Part shown: in pieces, positions 40,101 to 55,100 of the stretch
Position numbering within the stretch: the stretch's first letter is position 1
Layout of the letters: every line of letters starts with the position of its first letter
Source: Owenia fusiformis
Lineage: Eukaryota; Annelida; Polychaeta; Sabellida; Oweniidae
Length of the DNA stretch: 64,000 nt
Assembly (NCBI GenBank): GCA_903813345.2
Contig: CAIIXF020000008.1
Coordinates: 26,396,822-26,460,821 of the forward strand
Direction: 5' to 3'
Translations under genes and position numbers: made by a program
The notes under the pieces: model-generated
Database searches by the model: none
The model's input: only the letters and a program-made list of their open reading frames with translations
Told to the model about the DNA's origin: nothing

Positions 40101-43100
40101 GTAACTATTAAGCAGACAAATTTTCATTATTACATTAGTCTTTGGCACAATGTCCTTGGCACAATGTCTCAGATAGATTTGCGATTATATTTATGTTACC
40201 AAGATTGTCTTTTCATCAAATCAATTTTTGAGTGAATACTATCCCAATCCCAGTACGATTTTTTTCCTGAGGCAATACAATTTTTCTGAGTGAATATGAT
40301 TTTAAGAGGGACAATACAACAAATTATAAGACAATCTGTTATCCTTACTCGAGTATTTCAATAACTTTGTTCATGCCTAATGTGTTGTAGGCTGCAAGTA
40401 GATCTCTGTCTAGGTCATTCAACATATTCTCATCCATACTTAAAACAACAGGTTTACGGGGTACAGGCTCACGTCTTGCTGGAGTAGGCTGAAGACAAGA
40501 TCAATTATGAGATTGGTCAGGTAATCACAAATGAATCCCTATATTCTATGTATGACTACATTTATAACTGATTTTAGATATACAATCAAAAGATTAAGGT
40601 CTATGTTGCTGTCTACAGTACATGCCAGGGTGATAAAACAATGAGTATGAGTGAGTACATACCATTGCAACATGAGCAAGGAAAGCTGGTTAAGAAACTC
40701 TATCTGCTCACCTTTTCAACTGGCACAGGGCCTGTTTGCTGTCGCTGTCCAGTAGCCTCAACACCAGGAGTGAAGCCAGTCGGTAGCTGCTGGTCACCAT
40801 GGCTTGACTTAACATTTGGCACTTCAAATGGCACATCCATGTCAGCAGACTTGAGAACAGATGCCAGGTAACGAAGAGTTCGTGGTCTGGGGAGGATATT
40901 CTCTTCATCATACATGGTGTACACATCTAGGGCTTTCTCAGGTTGCTTGGCAACACCTGTCAACATTCACTTTAAAATGTTATATCAAACAAACAATTGG
41001 TGTTGTCCCAGAAGATATATTTTAGGAACACATCTGGAAATATTTTGTACTATCTCATACAGCCTCATGACTCGACTCTCCACCTTATATTTTGTTCTGT
41101 CACTTGTTTGATCTCGCATTGTTTGAAAATGATTTGATTTTATGCATGTTTACATAAATACCTTGAAAATAATATTTCATTTTATTTGAAATGATAAGCC
41201 ATGAACATATCCCAAAGCAACCAAATCTAATCTAGTGCTCCACCCCTCAGTATTAAGGCAAACAATTAAAGTATCTGAAGATCTAGTGGTTTGTCCTTCA
41301 ATACTAAAAAAAGAACTTACCATATCCCTTGATCAGCATAAACAACATATTGTCTCGGTCAACACCATAGAAATCTTTAGTTATGTCCACTAGATTGCGC
41401 AAATGTGTGACCTGAAATCAAAAAATAAAAAGAGTATAAATTTACAGTAAATTCCTAGACTAATAGGTAAGAAAACTAAAAAACAGAAGTATTGAGATAC
41501 TGGTGGACCTTTGGCTGTTTGATAACATAACCCCATATCACTTTAAGACAAAATCTAGTTTTATTGGACACAATATAATATGGATTATAATGTGCCATTA
41601 ACTGTGCCATTGATTAAATTTTGGCAAGATACATTAAGTTTAGGTTGGTCCTATCAAACATAGAGAAAAGTATGAAGATCTAGAATTGTTCCTACCTCAC
41701 GGTTGTCAATGTATCTGTCACAAGCACTAAGATGAAGGTCTGTTATGGCTCTCAGCCCTGGAGTCTGAAACAATTAGTAAATAATATATAATATATACAA
41801 GCAATTACATGCAAAATGTCACAACTTGCCATTTATTACAAACACCAAACAACAAACATCAAACACCAACTGCCAAATGCTGCCACTGTCCACAAAAAGA
41901 TTGGAAACCATAACACTTGTGGTGGTGACATAATAACAAAGCAGTATGTGAAAAATATGCAACAGGAATATTTTTGGTTTTGTCTACATCTAAAACTTAA
42001 GTAATTGCTCATAGTGATACTTCAGTCCTCATAGTCATTTAGTACATGTAAAGATGCATTTATATGTAATGTAGTTGCAATTCATGAACACTTACATAAG
42101 AAGTACAACACAATACTAGTAATTACTAATTACACACATACACGTCGTATCTAACACACCATGATACATTTACAACTTAAAATAATAAGTGGATTGTAGT
42201 TTACCTCCATGACTTTCCTGGCCTGATTCATGAGACCACATTCAACAAAACATATGGTAAGTTGGTTCAGTACAGCCATCTCTCCAAACAACTTTATACA
42301 CATGTCCATCACTGAAACACAAAACATATGGTAAGTTGGTTCAGTACAGCCATCTCTCCAAACAACTTTATACACATGTCCATCACTGAAACACAAAACA
42401 TATGGTAAGTTGGTTCAGTACAGCCATCTCTCCAAACAACTTTATACACATGTCCATCACTGAAACACAAAACATATGGTAAGGTGGTTCAGTACAGCCA
42501 TCTCTCCAAACAACTTTATACACATGTCCATCACTGAAACACAAGGCATTAACATGCGAAATATCACCACCATTTGTTACAGATGCCAACCACCGATCAC
42601 CAACCGCTGTCACAAAAAATGGAGACCACAACAATATGTAAACAAAACTTTTTGGTGGTGACATAAAACAAAACATAGATTTTGCTTGGCATGAATGCAG
42701 GGTGATGTCATTTTGACTCATGAGACCTGTTCGAAATGAACAAAAATGACACTACTGTATTGTTCTTGATAACTGGTATATTTTCTTCAGTTCTTGCATA
42801 TCTTCAAAAACATTTATCATTGATTTATCAATATCATATTATAAATATTATACTTTTTAATTTCTTGTAAACACAGAGGAGTTAACAGAAAATTACTAAC
42901 CTTTTTGTAGTTCATCTGATTTGTTCTGTTTTATGAGAAAGTTGAAGACATCTGGGTACAAAGGAAGCTTGTTGAAGTTGCGGACACAATACTCTGTTGC
43001 TGTTACTAGACCCTCTGCATCAGCCCTGGGAGAATGGAAGACACATTTAGATATTATCTATAAAATAACACTTGTTGAAGTTGCGCACGCAATACTCTGT

Positions 43101-46100
43101 TGCTGTTACTAGACCCTCTGCATCAGCCCTGGGAGAATGGAAGGCACATTTAGATATTATCTATAAAATAACACTTGTTGAAGTTGCGCACGCAATACTC
43201 TGTAGCTGTTACTAGACCCTCTGCATCAGCCCTGGGAGAATGGAAGGCACATTTAGATATTATCTATAAAATAACACTTGTTGAAGTTGCGCACGCAATA
43301 CTCTGTAGCTGTTACTAGACCCTCTGCATCAGCCCTGGGAGAATGGAAGGCACATTTAGATATTATCTATAAAATAACACTTGTTGAAGTTGCGCACGCA
43401 ATACTGTTGCTGTTACTAGACCCTCTGCATCAGCCCTGGGAGAATGGAAGAAACATTTAGATATTATCTATAAAATAAGACTTGCTGAAGTTGTGCACGC
43501 AATACTCTGTTGCTGTTACTAGACCCTCTGCATCAGCCCTAGGAGAATAGAAGAAACATTTAAATATTATCTATAAAATAAGACTTGCTGAAGTTGTGCA
43601 CGCAATACTCTGTTGCTGTTACTAGACCCTCTGCATCAGCCCTGGGAGAATGGAAGACACATTTAGATATTATCTATAAAATAACACTTGTTGAAGTTGC
43701 GCACGCAATACTCTGTTGCTGTTACTAGACCCTCTGCATCAGCCCTGGGAGAATAGAAGAAACATTTAAATATTATCTATAAAATAACACTTGTTGAAGT
43801 TGTGCACGCAATACTGTTGCTGTTACTAGACCCTCTGCATCAGCCCTGGGAGAATGGAAGAAACATTTACATATTATCTATAAAATAACGCTTGTTGAAG
43901 TTGAGGACACAATACTCTGTTGCTGTTACTAGACCCTCTGCATCAGCCCTGGGAGAATGGAAGAAACATTTACATATTATCTATAAAATAACACTTGTTG
44001 AAGTTGAGGACACAATACTCTGTTGCTGTTACTAGACCCTCTGCATCAGCCCTGGGAGAATGGAAGACACATTTAGATATTATCTATAAAATAAGACTTG
44101 TTGAGGTTGCGCACGCAATACTCTGTTGCTGTTACTAGACCCTCTGCATCAGCCCTGGGAGAATGGAAGGCACATTTAGATATTATCTATAAAATAACAC
44201 TTGTTGAAGTTGCGCACGCAATACTCTGTAGCTGTTACTAGACCCTCTGCATCAGCCCTGGGAGAATGGAAGGCACATTTAGATATTATCTATAAAATAA
44301 CACTTGTTGAAGTTGCGCACGCAATACTCTGTAGCTGTTACTAGACCCTCTGCATCAGCCCTGGGAGAATGGAAGGCACATTTAGATATTATCTATAAAA
44401 TAAGACTTGTTGAGGTTGCGCACGCAATACTCTGTTGCTGTTACTAGACCCTCTGCATCAGCCCTGGGAGAATGGAAGAAACATTTACATATTATCTATA
44501 AAATAAGACTTGTTGAAGTTGCGCACGCAATACTCTGTTGCTGTTACTAGACCCTCTGCATCAGCCCTGGGAGAATGGAAGACACATTTAGATATTATCT
44601 ATAAAATAAGACTTGTTGAAGTTGCGCACGCAATACTCTGTTGCTGTTACTAGACCCTCTGCATCAGCCCTGGGAGAATGGAAGACACATTTAGATATTA
44701 TCTATAAAATAAGACTTGTTGAAGTTGCGCACGCAATACTCTGTTGCTGTTACTAGACCCTCTGCATCAGCCCTGGGAGAATGGAAGAAACATTTACATA
44801 TTATCTATAAAATAAGACTTGAAGTTGCGCACGCAATACTCTGTTGCTGTTACTAGACCCTCTGCATCAGCCCTGGGAGAATGGAAGACACATTTAGATA
44901 TTATCTATAAAATAAGACTTGCTGAAGTTGTGCACGCAATACTCTGTTGCTGTTACTAGACCCTCTGCATCAGCCCTGGGAGAATGGAAGACACATTTAG
45001 ATATTATCTATAAAATAAGACTTGTTGAGGTTGCGCACGCAATACTCTGTTGCTGTTACTAGACCCTCTGCATCAGCCCTGGGAGAATGGAAGACACATT
45101 TAGATATTATCTATAAAATAAGACTTGCTGAAGTTGTGCACGCAATACTCTGTTGCTGTTACTAGACCCTCTGCATCAGCCCTGGGTAAATGGAAGACAC
45201 ATTTAGATAGGGGTGAGACGACAACCCGATGAGTCGAGGACTCGCGGGTTTGGGGCTTCGAGTCAAGTCGAATCGAGTCGAAGTTGATGAATCGAATCAT
45301 TTTCGAGTTGACAAAAAAATTCGAAAAAATAAAAAAAATCTGAAAAATACTGTCAATATGCATGTTTTTACTCGATATTGCGTTGAATATATAAGTTTCA
45401 ATGACTTGGATATGCTTGTATTAAATTATTATATTGTATGTACACATAAATGAAAGAATATATGTAATAAAATCAGAATAAACTTACGACGAATTGTGTT
45501 TGTTTATATTTCCGGCTTTCCACCATTGATGCATTAAAAATACGAACGGTCAAAAGCGATGTTGTTCGCACTTCGCGCGACTCGAAACGGATTCGAAACT
45601 CGAATCGTCATTTTCTGACTCGAATCGGATTTGACTCGAATCGGATTTTTTCGACTCGTCTCACCCCTACATTTAGATATTATCTATAAAATAAGACTTG
45701 AAGTTGCGCACACAATACTCTGTTGCTGTTACTAGACCCTCTGCATCAGCCCTGGGAGAATGGAAGACACATTTAGATATTATCTATAAAATAACACTTG
45801 TTGAAGTTGCGCACGCAATACTCTGTTGCTGTTACTAGACCCTCTGCATCAGCCCTGGGAGAATGGAAGACACATTTAGATATTATCTATAAAATAACAC
45901 TTGTTGAAGTTGAGGACACAATACTCTGTTGCTGTTACTAGACCCTCTGCATCAGCCCTGGGAGAATGGAATAAACATTTAAATATTATCTATAAAATAA
46001 CACTTTCCCAGGGGTTTCACTAGAATTTCTACAACAGGCTAAAAATGAAAACAACAGGGAAAATTAATATGGAAATCATAAAAGAGTGATATTGATATGG

Positions 46101-49100
46101 AGAACTGAATTCAACAATGTTTTTCTCTTAAACCAATCATTGAAAACATTCTGTAAAAAAACACAGTATTTTATGTAATGTTGACTGATTGACAACAATT
46201 TAATGCGAAAATTATTTAGAAATATTTTATATAACTGTTTTTTTTTTTTAGTGCAATTGTTTTTGCTCCTTTCTACGAATTCTTGAATATGAAATAAAAT
46301 GTCTTTCCGAACCTTGTTGGAACAAAATAGCATATACAACATGTTTTTACCTCTCAATATTATAGTTATACAAAGGAATTTTTGGTTGATCTTAAAAAAG
46401 CATTAAAAAAATTAAAACAAACCCCCCCCCAAAATTTCCTTTGTACTGGTACAATTGAGAGACCTAAACATGTTGTGTTTATGTCGTTTTGTTCCAATGA
46501 GGTTCGAAAAGATGTTTCATTTCACTCTGGAAACATGATACCAAGAACAAAACAAGTGTTTGATGTGTTTTCTAAAACAATATAGATGAAAGATTATATG
46601 TATTTTTCAAATTATATTGTTACCATTCAAAAGATGTCCATTAAATTGACGGTGTGTTAAATTTTTAGATTTTTTTCATGACTGATTTAAGAGAAACGTG
46701 TGTTCAAAAAGGTCTCCATATCGATACCACTCCTTTAACAAGGAAAAGTTGAAAAGGCCCTAAAAAGATCCGGTTGATTTTGGGAAAACAACCGGTGAAA
46801 ATCGCCTGTTGCATGCTGCTAATGAAACCCCTGCTTTCCATAAACTGGAAGGATTTTAGATGAATAATTTATAAGAATGTTGTTTTACGTTTCATGAATC
46901 TGGTTTTTACCTCAGATAATTTGCTCTGGATAGTGAATTTAATATCTTAACAATGCATAGGAGTCCTCCTTAGTCAATGAAAGACCTACCTCTCTATAGC
47001 TGACTTTATGTAAGCCTCAAGCAGGTTGTATGAACCTTTCTTTATAAAGCCTCCTTTGAACAACGCCTCAAGCATCTCTGCTCCTATCTTTGCATCTTTG
47101 CATGCATTTATCAGGTCAACACATGGCCGTTCCAGTTTGTGGCCCTCCCCAAAGGCAGAATCATGCAGATATGCACCATGTGTGTTTGTATACTGCTGGA
47201 GAGCATCTAGAGCGTCTGAAAATCAATGACAAGTATTGTTGATCATTCTGCAGTGGATATTAATGTTGATGTACATACAATTACCTTTTCAAGTCACACA
47301 CAAAAAACTACAATTTAAAACCAACTGTCACCATTGAAGTTGACAAATGAGACACTAATGATATTTTAAATATTCATTTTTACTGATTCTGCCGACGTCA
47401 TTTGTAATTTTAGTAAAGTCATAATACTGCAGAAATGTAGAATCATCATCTATAGTGCATTTACATTTATCAAAATCAAGTACATGTGGTTCTGAAATTT
47501 CACAAACATGGAATTTTTCAGTGATTTCATCAAAGCAAATAATATATTGCATCCCCAAGTGTGAGATGGTCTCAATAACATCAACATTCTTAGATAGGAA
47601 ATGAAAATATCTTCCAGTTTCAGCCCTCCTTCAATAGAAATGTTCCACCTCAAACTTGAGGATTGATTACTCTATAATTAATACAGCTTGTTTGATTGTT
47701 TGACATGTTTGCTTCTACCTACCTTGGACGAGATCATTCTTCACAAAGCATTTTGCCAAAGATATCGTCATGGATGTAAAAACGTTGTAATCTGGAAAAT
47801 CTGAGTACCTGAAGAAATAAAGAAACAAAATTTTAGTTGAAAAAGATGAATCCAAAGTAATCATCGTGGATGTAAAAGCATTGCATTTTGGAAGATCTGA
47901 GTACATGATGAGAAGATTTAAGTGTTGTTATGCAAAGTTATAACTGATACAACTTCAGTACTTACAACATGTCATTGTGTTTACGTGCCAGCTGTGGATC
48001 ATTCATGAAATTGGCTGCCATGAAAGCCATCTGTCTGTGCATCTCCCCATTCATTACAAACCCAGTTTCCTCAAACTCCTTCACTAATCCCATTGCTTCT
48101 TTGACTTTCTGTAATGAATGATATGTACAAGTGGGCTTAAACCAAAAAAGTGATTATTCAACAATAAAATTGGCAGCCATTTTGAAATTCTGCAGACACT
48201 TTTCCCTTAAACAGTGTAGAGAGCATGGACTCATTCAAATTGAGTTGATTAAAACATGCCACAAATATGACAGAGACAAATTAGTTGATACTTGAAACGT
48301 GGTTGACTTATGTCCTAGAATCTGTGCATTAACTGATGAAATGAGCAATATATTCGACTATCTCAGCTTACCCCTTCCTTGGTGTAATGAATAAAGAGAT
48401 ATTTCCTGACAGAGATTTGATTCGCTTCAGGGTCGTCACGAAGGATTTCTAGCTCACTGGCAGTCTTCTGGTGATAGAGTATGTTTTTTCTATTCTGGGT
48501 TCCTTGTGGAAATTGATAGGCATATTCATCTAGGGCGCCAGCATCTATTGATGGTAGAACCTACAATTAAGGCACTTTTATGTTTAGTTCATGTTGTAAT
48601 ATATAACTAACATGTTCTACTTCACTGATCGTCCTAGTATTCAAATTTTACAAAACATTATGCCATCTTGCTAACTATTTGCTTGTCAAAACTACCCAGA
48701 TAATATGACCAAAATTAATATTATTTGCACCCATAATTAGAAAACATAATGACTGTAGTGAACTCACATTCATCAGATAAACTTTCAAACTACTAAAATA
48801 TTATTGTTATGTTATGTAAGGCTTCATCTGTTGCCGGGACTATAGTCATGGTACAAGATTTAGTGAGGCCCATGAGTGGTAAAAATAGTCTAAATTAATC
48901 AATTTCATAATTGTAAAATGTCACATGCATCTAGCCATCTTCTGTCATATTGTTCTGAACTAAACTGACTAGACAAAATCCAAGTCAGATACATCCTAAC
49001 AAAATTGAGTTAAGAGCATAATAGGGTAAACCTGACACAGCATGAACTGGTTTGAATAAAACATTGAATAGTGATGAACATTAAATATCAAAATAATATC

Positions 49101-52100
49101 TCTCATGAAGATGTTTACTATTTAGTAATGGAGTTTGAACATGAATCCTCTTAATGTACATGCTTACCTCTAAAATGTCATCAGTGACTTTATCTGAACT
49201 CTTCACATTACCCAGGTCCCCCCTGAAGACCTTCAGGTTATGATCAGCATACCATCTGACCACCTTGTGGATCGTGTCTGTATCACTCATGTACACTATC
49301 GTCTTCAAGAAGTCTCCACAAAGGAATATGTGGCCGTTTTGTTTGGGATTTGGCCAATTCTTGCTTATGTTGAGTAACTGAAAAGTTAATTTATGACTTA
49401 TTGAAATGGCTTATTTTTCATTAGGTTTAAGAAGCTCTTATGTCTTGATTTGTTACTGATCAATCTTCATCTTATTTTCTCTAAGTTACAATTAAAGCAT
49501 TTAATGAAAATAAAATCATTGGATGCTTATTTAAAACCATGTACCATAAAACAATTCCTTTTCATTTAATCGGGATTGTTCAACGTTGAACAGTGTAAGT
49601 GACAGCTTCACCAAGTCTTATAACAAAGAGTAACTAGGATCTAAACCTATTATTTTAAGAATCATAGCTACCTCAAGGACAGAGTCCAAGTCTGGGTTGG
49701 TCTTGTAAGCTTGGACAAAGTATGGCCTCAAGGCAGCTGACAGGAGTGCTGTAGGGGAAGATGTATCGGCACCTACAACATATTGTTTTATTTTATATAT
49801 ACAGGGCACTCTGCAATGCTTAACAAAATCACTCATATTTTCAAGGATATAAAAACAGTTTAGTTATCAAGATTTTCTAACTGGCCATATTTGACCTGAA
49901 TATATTTTTTCTGAAGTTTTAAAAGAGGATATTGAGACAGAAAATCTTACCTATTTCTACAGCTTTCTTGAAGTCGTTCATTTTTATAGCATCTATCACC
50001 ATGACACCCTTCACTATACCAGATCCTATCTGCACGGGCTGGAGAACAAATGTTTCAATACAATACATTAACCTTTGCTACTCACTCACCATTGGAAGAG
50101 ACAAAGTCATAGCTCAGAGTATAGCTCATCCAAAATGGTGGACAAAATTCATTACATATCGATAAACCTTTGATTTCAGCTAAACCAAGTAAAATTTCTA
50201 TTCTGAACATTTCGACATGCAAACTCATAAAGCTTATAAACTACAATGTATAAAGAAATGCTCATCCACCTCATTTCTTTAAAGTTGTTTACAAATAGCA
50301 AGATATTGGACATCCATTACTCCAGTAAGTTTCATCCTGATGTGGACCAATGAACCATGTTTTAGAAAACTACAGATTTTTTCACAGATATAGTACTTTT
50401 TTCTAGCTGATACTAATTATCAAATTATCTTTTTTTCAGAAAATTGTGAATACGGGCCTCTGATCACAATTAAATATGCATTTTATAGTAAATTACCAGT
50501 TTGTCTTGAATTTCACGAATTGTCTCTCCAATATTCGTCAGTGCTGGAATGACATACTCCTGCAGTGTGATAATCATCTCCTTATGCTCCACGTGCTTCA
50601 TACTCCAAGTAAACAAGTCATAAATCCCTAAACATAAAAAACACATTGTCAAGTGGAGTTTGATAATTTTTAAAAGGCATGTTGGATCATGTTAAAGTTT
50701 ATAGAAAATTATTGGGTCTAAAATGATTCCAAATGTCTTTGAAATTGCATTGGCATTTGAAATTGCATTTAAAATTGTTCATGCTGAATGTGAATATACA
50801 TTTATTTACCGAAAGTCACATGTACGAAGTCAAACAATCATGTTATTGAGTTTGCTAGTAACCTCCGATTTTTGAATATTACTTTAGGAATCATACCCTT
50901 TGCATCATTTCCCTTCTCTAAAGTCTTGTATATGGGCCACAAGTAATGTTCTCGAATCTCTATACCCTGTAAAAGATCATCACATTTAACAGATAAAAAT
51001 AAGGCATTAACATGGAAAATGTCACAACTTACCACTTGTTACAAATCTGGTGGTGACATAAGGAAATACAGGACATTATGAGAGGACTTTTTTTAAATAT
51101 TCTTGGCACAAAATGTTCAATGTACACAGGTTTAACTGTATATGGAATAATTAATATAACTATTACCTTCTTCTCAATAATGTCCATCATCTCTCGTGCT
51201 TTCTCTGAAACAGAATATGAGTTCATTCATCATTACGTTCACATTCTTGCACTCTTGTAATGATGTCGTTATAAATTCAGATATAATAGCATCAGTTCCC
51301 CATTCATAGATATTGAGGATAGAGCAGTGAACAACTTTAACATTCACGTTGCAGCAGTTATCAAGAACCGAGGAACACGGATTGAGCACATCATCCATTA
51401 ACCGGGCATGTCTGTTGATGCCACATAACTTCTGCAAGATTTAAGACTGGGTGACATTTATGGTACCCACAAAAACTTTAGACCATTCACTAAAATATGT
51501 GAGAATATAAGCCCATTAATGTGGGTTGCGGGTAATACAGGAGATATAGCTCCTAGCTAGTAGCAAGGGTTCACTTTTTTACCACCCTGTACCTCACCTA
51601 AAGCCTTGAAGCAAGACTAATCATCTCAATACACATGTAGTTCATTAAACAAATTAGTGCCTCCTGTACATATTTGAAATGATTTAAAGCAGCATATACA
51701 GTATTTCAAGCATACAATAATAACTATTTTTAAAAACTTTTGAGTTATACATAATCATAGTCATTGTTATAAGACATCTTTATCTAAAAGGACAATAAGC
51801 TGCTACAGGAGGACTCACAAATCATCAGTACAGCTCTTCAATGCTATTATTATGGAGGTAGTAGGGGAACTGTATAATTTCATGTTATTATAGAGGTTTC
51901 ACACAACAGTTGATAGCTAAAATGTATCCACAACCGAATCTCATTCTAAGTGAATTGCTACACAAAAATCTGGTGAATATGTTACTGATTTTAGATACAT
52001 TGAGCTTTGTGAGAACTAGAAACATATGTATTAAAAATGTGATCATACCTATGTTCTTTGCATTGAGATACCAGAACAAGCCATCCAGAAGGCCTTGCTC

Positions 52101-55100
52101 CATAGTCTTGTTCCTGTACATCTCTGGTAGGAATTCAATCATCCGCTCTACAGGCTGTATTAAGGCAATTAACATCATTTAACATATAAAGTGTAAGATA
52201 CAATATATGCATGGCAATATATAGCACAGGCGCAGCAGTAACAAAATACAATCTACAGGTAAAATACTGTGTTGTTTATTGATGAAAATATATGAATAGT
52301 CCACTCTTTCAAGATATCTCGACTTACAGCATTATTTCTGCAAAGAGCTTTGAGGAAGAATGCTCCCACAGCCAGATCTCTGGTGTTAAGAGTGTCCTCC
52401 CCCATAGTCTTGTACACCTCAAAGGCAACATCATAATATCCCTTGGCAACAAGTTGTAGAATGGCACTGATGACATCATGGTTGTATCCCACTGATTTGT
52501 TCACTAGATCTATAATCTAAAAAAACACACAATAAACTACTCAAAGCAGTTTCGATGAGGCATTAACATGCAAAAATCACCTGCCATTTGTTACAGATGC
52601 TGAATGATGAATGTTGAACACCAACTGCCAAACACCAATGCCAACAGCCTAACACTGTCCACAAAAAAGTTGGAGACGTCGATATGTCATATGTGGTGAT
52701 ATGTGGTGGTGACGTAAGATATTAAGATGTTTACATTTTTAATAGTATAACAATAATGTATTCCACTTTTTGGACAATTCATCGTCAACATGCCTCCAAT
52801 TTCACAGTTAAGTCTCATCTCAATAACAATGTTTCACAAGGCATTAACATGCAAAATGTCACCACCTTCTATTTTTTACAGATGCCAAATTCCAAACGCT
52901 GACCGCCAGAAGCCGAACACCATCAACAAAAGAGTTGGAGACTATAACAATATGTAACCACTTGATCAGAAAAGTAATCTAAATCTACTCACAGTTTGTA
53001 CATGCTCTGGGTGTCCAACTTCTGTCAACCGTATTATCACATCCATATAGACACGTCCATATAAGGTAACTTCACTCTGCTCTGCCGCTGCAAATGTTTC
53101 TTTAATTGCATCTATGTTGTTATTAGATGCATTGCCAAGTAACAAGGCAGAAAAGGTGTCAGCGCCGGGCTCTACTCCAGACTCTGACATCATCTTAAAA
53201 GTATTTTCTGCTCCATCAATGTCCCTGAAGTGAAGAGAATTATAAAACTATGAAAGATTTCATTCTGGTAAACACTATTTCTATGGACCTATATTAAATT
53301 GTTACACCATAGATGTATATCTGCGTATATATATCCCTTGGGCAGATATATTATATTGGCCTCGGGATAATCCCAATATCCTGAACCTCATATAGGATAA
53401 TCTCTATATCTACCCGGTGGTGAAAATATAGGTTTTTACAAACCTGCTTTATGTACCTGTAACAAGTCCAAGTATGGAAATTTATTTTATCTTTTTCCGA
53501 CACAGGTTTTTCTACTTTAATATAATATTATGTATATTGTGTATAAATGAAATAAATGGGATATAGAAGCCAGAAAAAAAAGAAGTCCAAGTATGGAATA
53601 AACATGTATACATACCCAGCCTTGAAGTGTGCAGTGATGAGTGCATTGAAGACAGGTTCTCCTATTGGCATATCTTCCTTCTTCATCAACTCAAGTATGT
53701 TCCTGAAAGTATTTACAGATAAAAAGGTAATGAACATCATTGTGTTTTCTAATTTAAATATGTGTGTCACCACCTGCGATTTGTTATAGATGCTGCAAGA
53801 CTTTGTTAAAGGTACCAAGAATTTATTACAGACACCAACTGCCAAACGCTGAACACCAACTGCCAAACACCAACTGCCATCCACAAAAAAGTGAAAAACA
53901 TACAGTATGTAGTTTTTACGCTTACATGGCTCCCTGTATGTCTCCTTCCTCAGCGAATCGCTCAACTAGACGTAGATATGTAACTCTATTTGCCTTCAGA
54001 CCTGACTCTTCAAGTTCAGCCAGTAAGGTGTCAGGCTTGAACAGATGACCATTCTGGTTATACATGGCCATCAGCGAGTTGTAGTGAGCAGTTGTCATTT
54101 TAACTCCTGAAATGTATCAATTCACATGTGTATTGACTGAATATTATCAATTTTTTGGATGGAATGCTTTGATAGCTGATTAGACTAAAGGAGAATCTCT
54201 CCAGTTGTTTTTATCAAATCACATGAGGAATAACGTTTGTGTTTTGTTTCCATTATTTTAACCTGTCTCAGTAATTTTGATGAAATTCCTGAACAAAAAA
54301 GAGTAGTATGCATGTTACTTTGCCTAAAAGTCCAAATCACGACCACGCCCAGTGATCGGAAAAACATGACAGGGGGTGTGCAGCCAATTTCTACTAGAAA
54401 ATTCAACAGATCTGGAGAATTCATTTTTTCAAGAGAATGATTACTATTGAATTGCTTCAATGAACAAATGCACATTATTTTAGCAATTAAAACTTTGTCT
54501 TAAAAAATATATATTCCAGATTTGTTGAATTTTCTTGCAGAAATCGCCTACTCCCCCATCCATCCCGTTTTCCAATCACTGGGCGTGACTTCTGTGATCA
54601 AACATTACCTTGTTCTTTAAAGAACTGCCACATTGTGTTCAACTGTTGCGTACGTGCCTCACCCGTCAACTCAGGCATCTTAGAGCCCATACACCGCAGT
54701 AATAACAGAGCCTGTTCACTGGTAGCATTGCCTACAATATAAGGGTTATCCATGTTTTCAAATATCCATGTAAGGATGGACAATTTGTAAAATACTTGGC
54801 TTACAAGGGAAGGTACTTTTAACAAAGTAGCAGGCATCTTAAAATTTAACAAGAATAACACTACCGTATATGTATTGTTGGACCTAAAACTGAGTTTTTA
54901 TTACTTTTTTGAAAATATAAAAATCATCTCTCTATATGAACTACTTAACTGGCTTCAGGAATGACTTTTTGAGCATTTAAAGTCAATATCTTACCATGGT
55001 GTTTGAGCAAGCCAATTATTTCTGACACATCTATACTTGAGACTCGGCCAGTTCTACGAACAATGCGGTCGAGGTTTGATAGTTTTCCGTCTGCCTCCTT

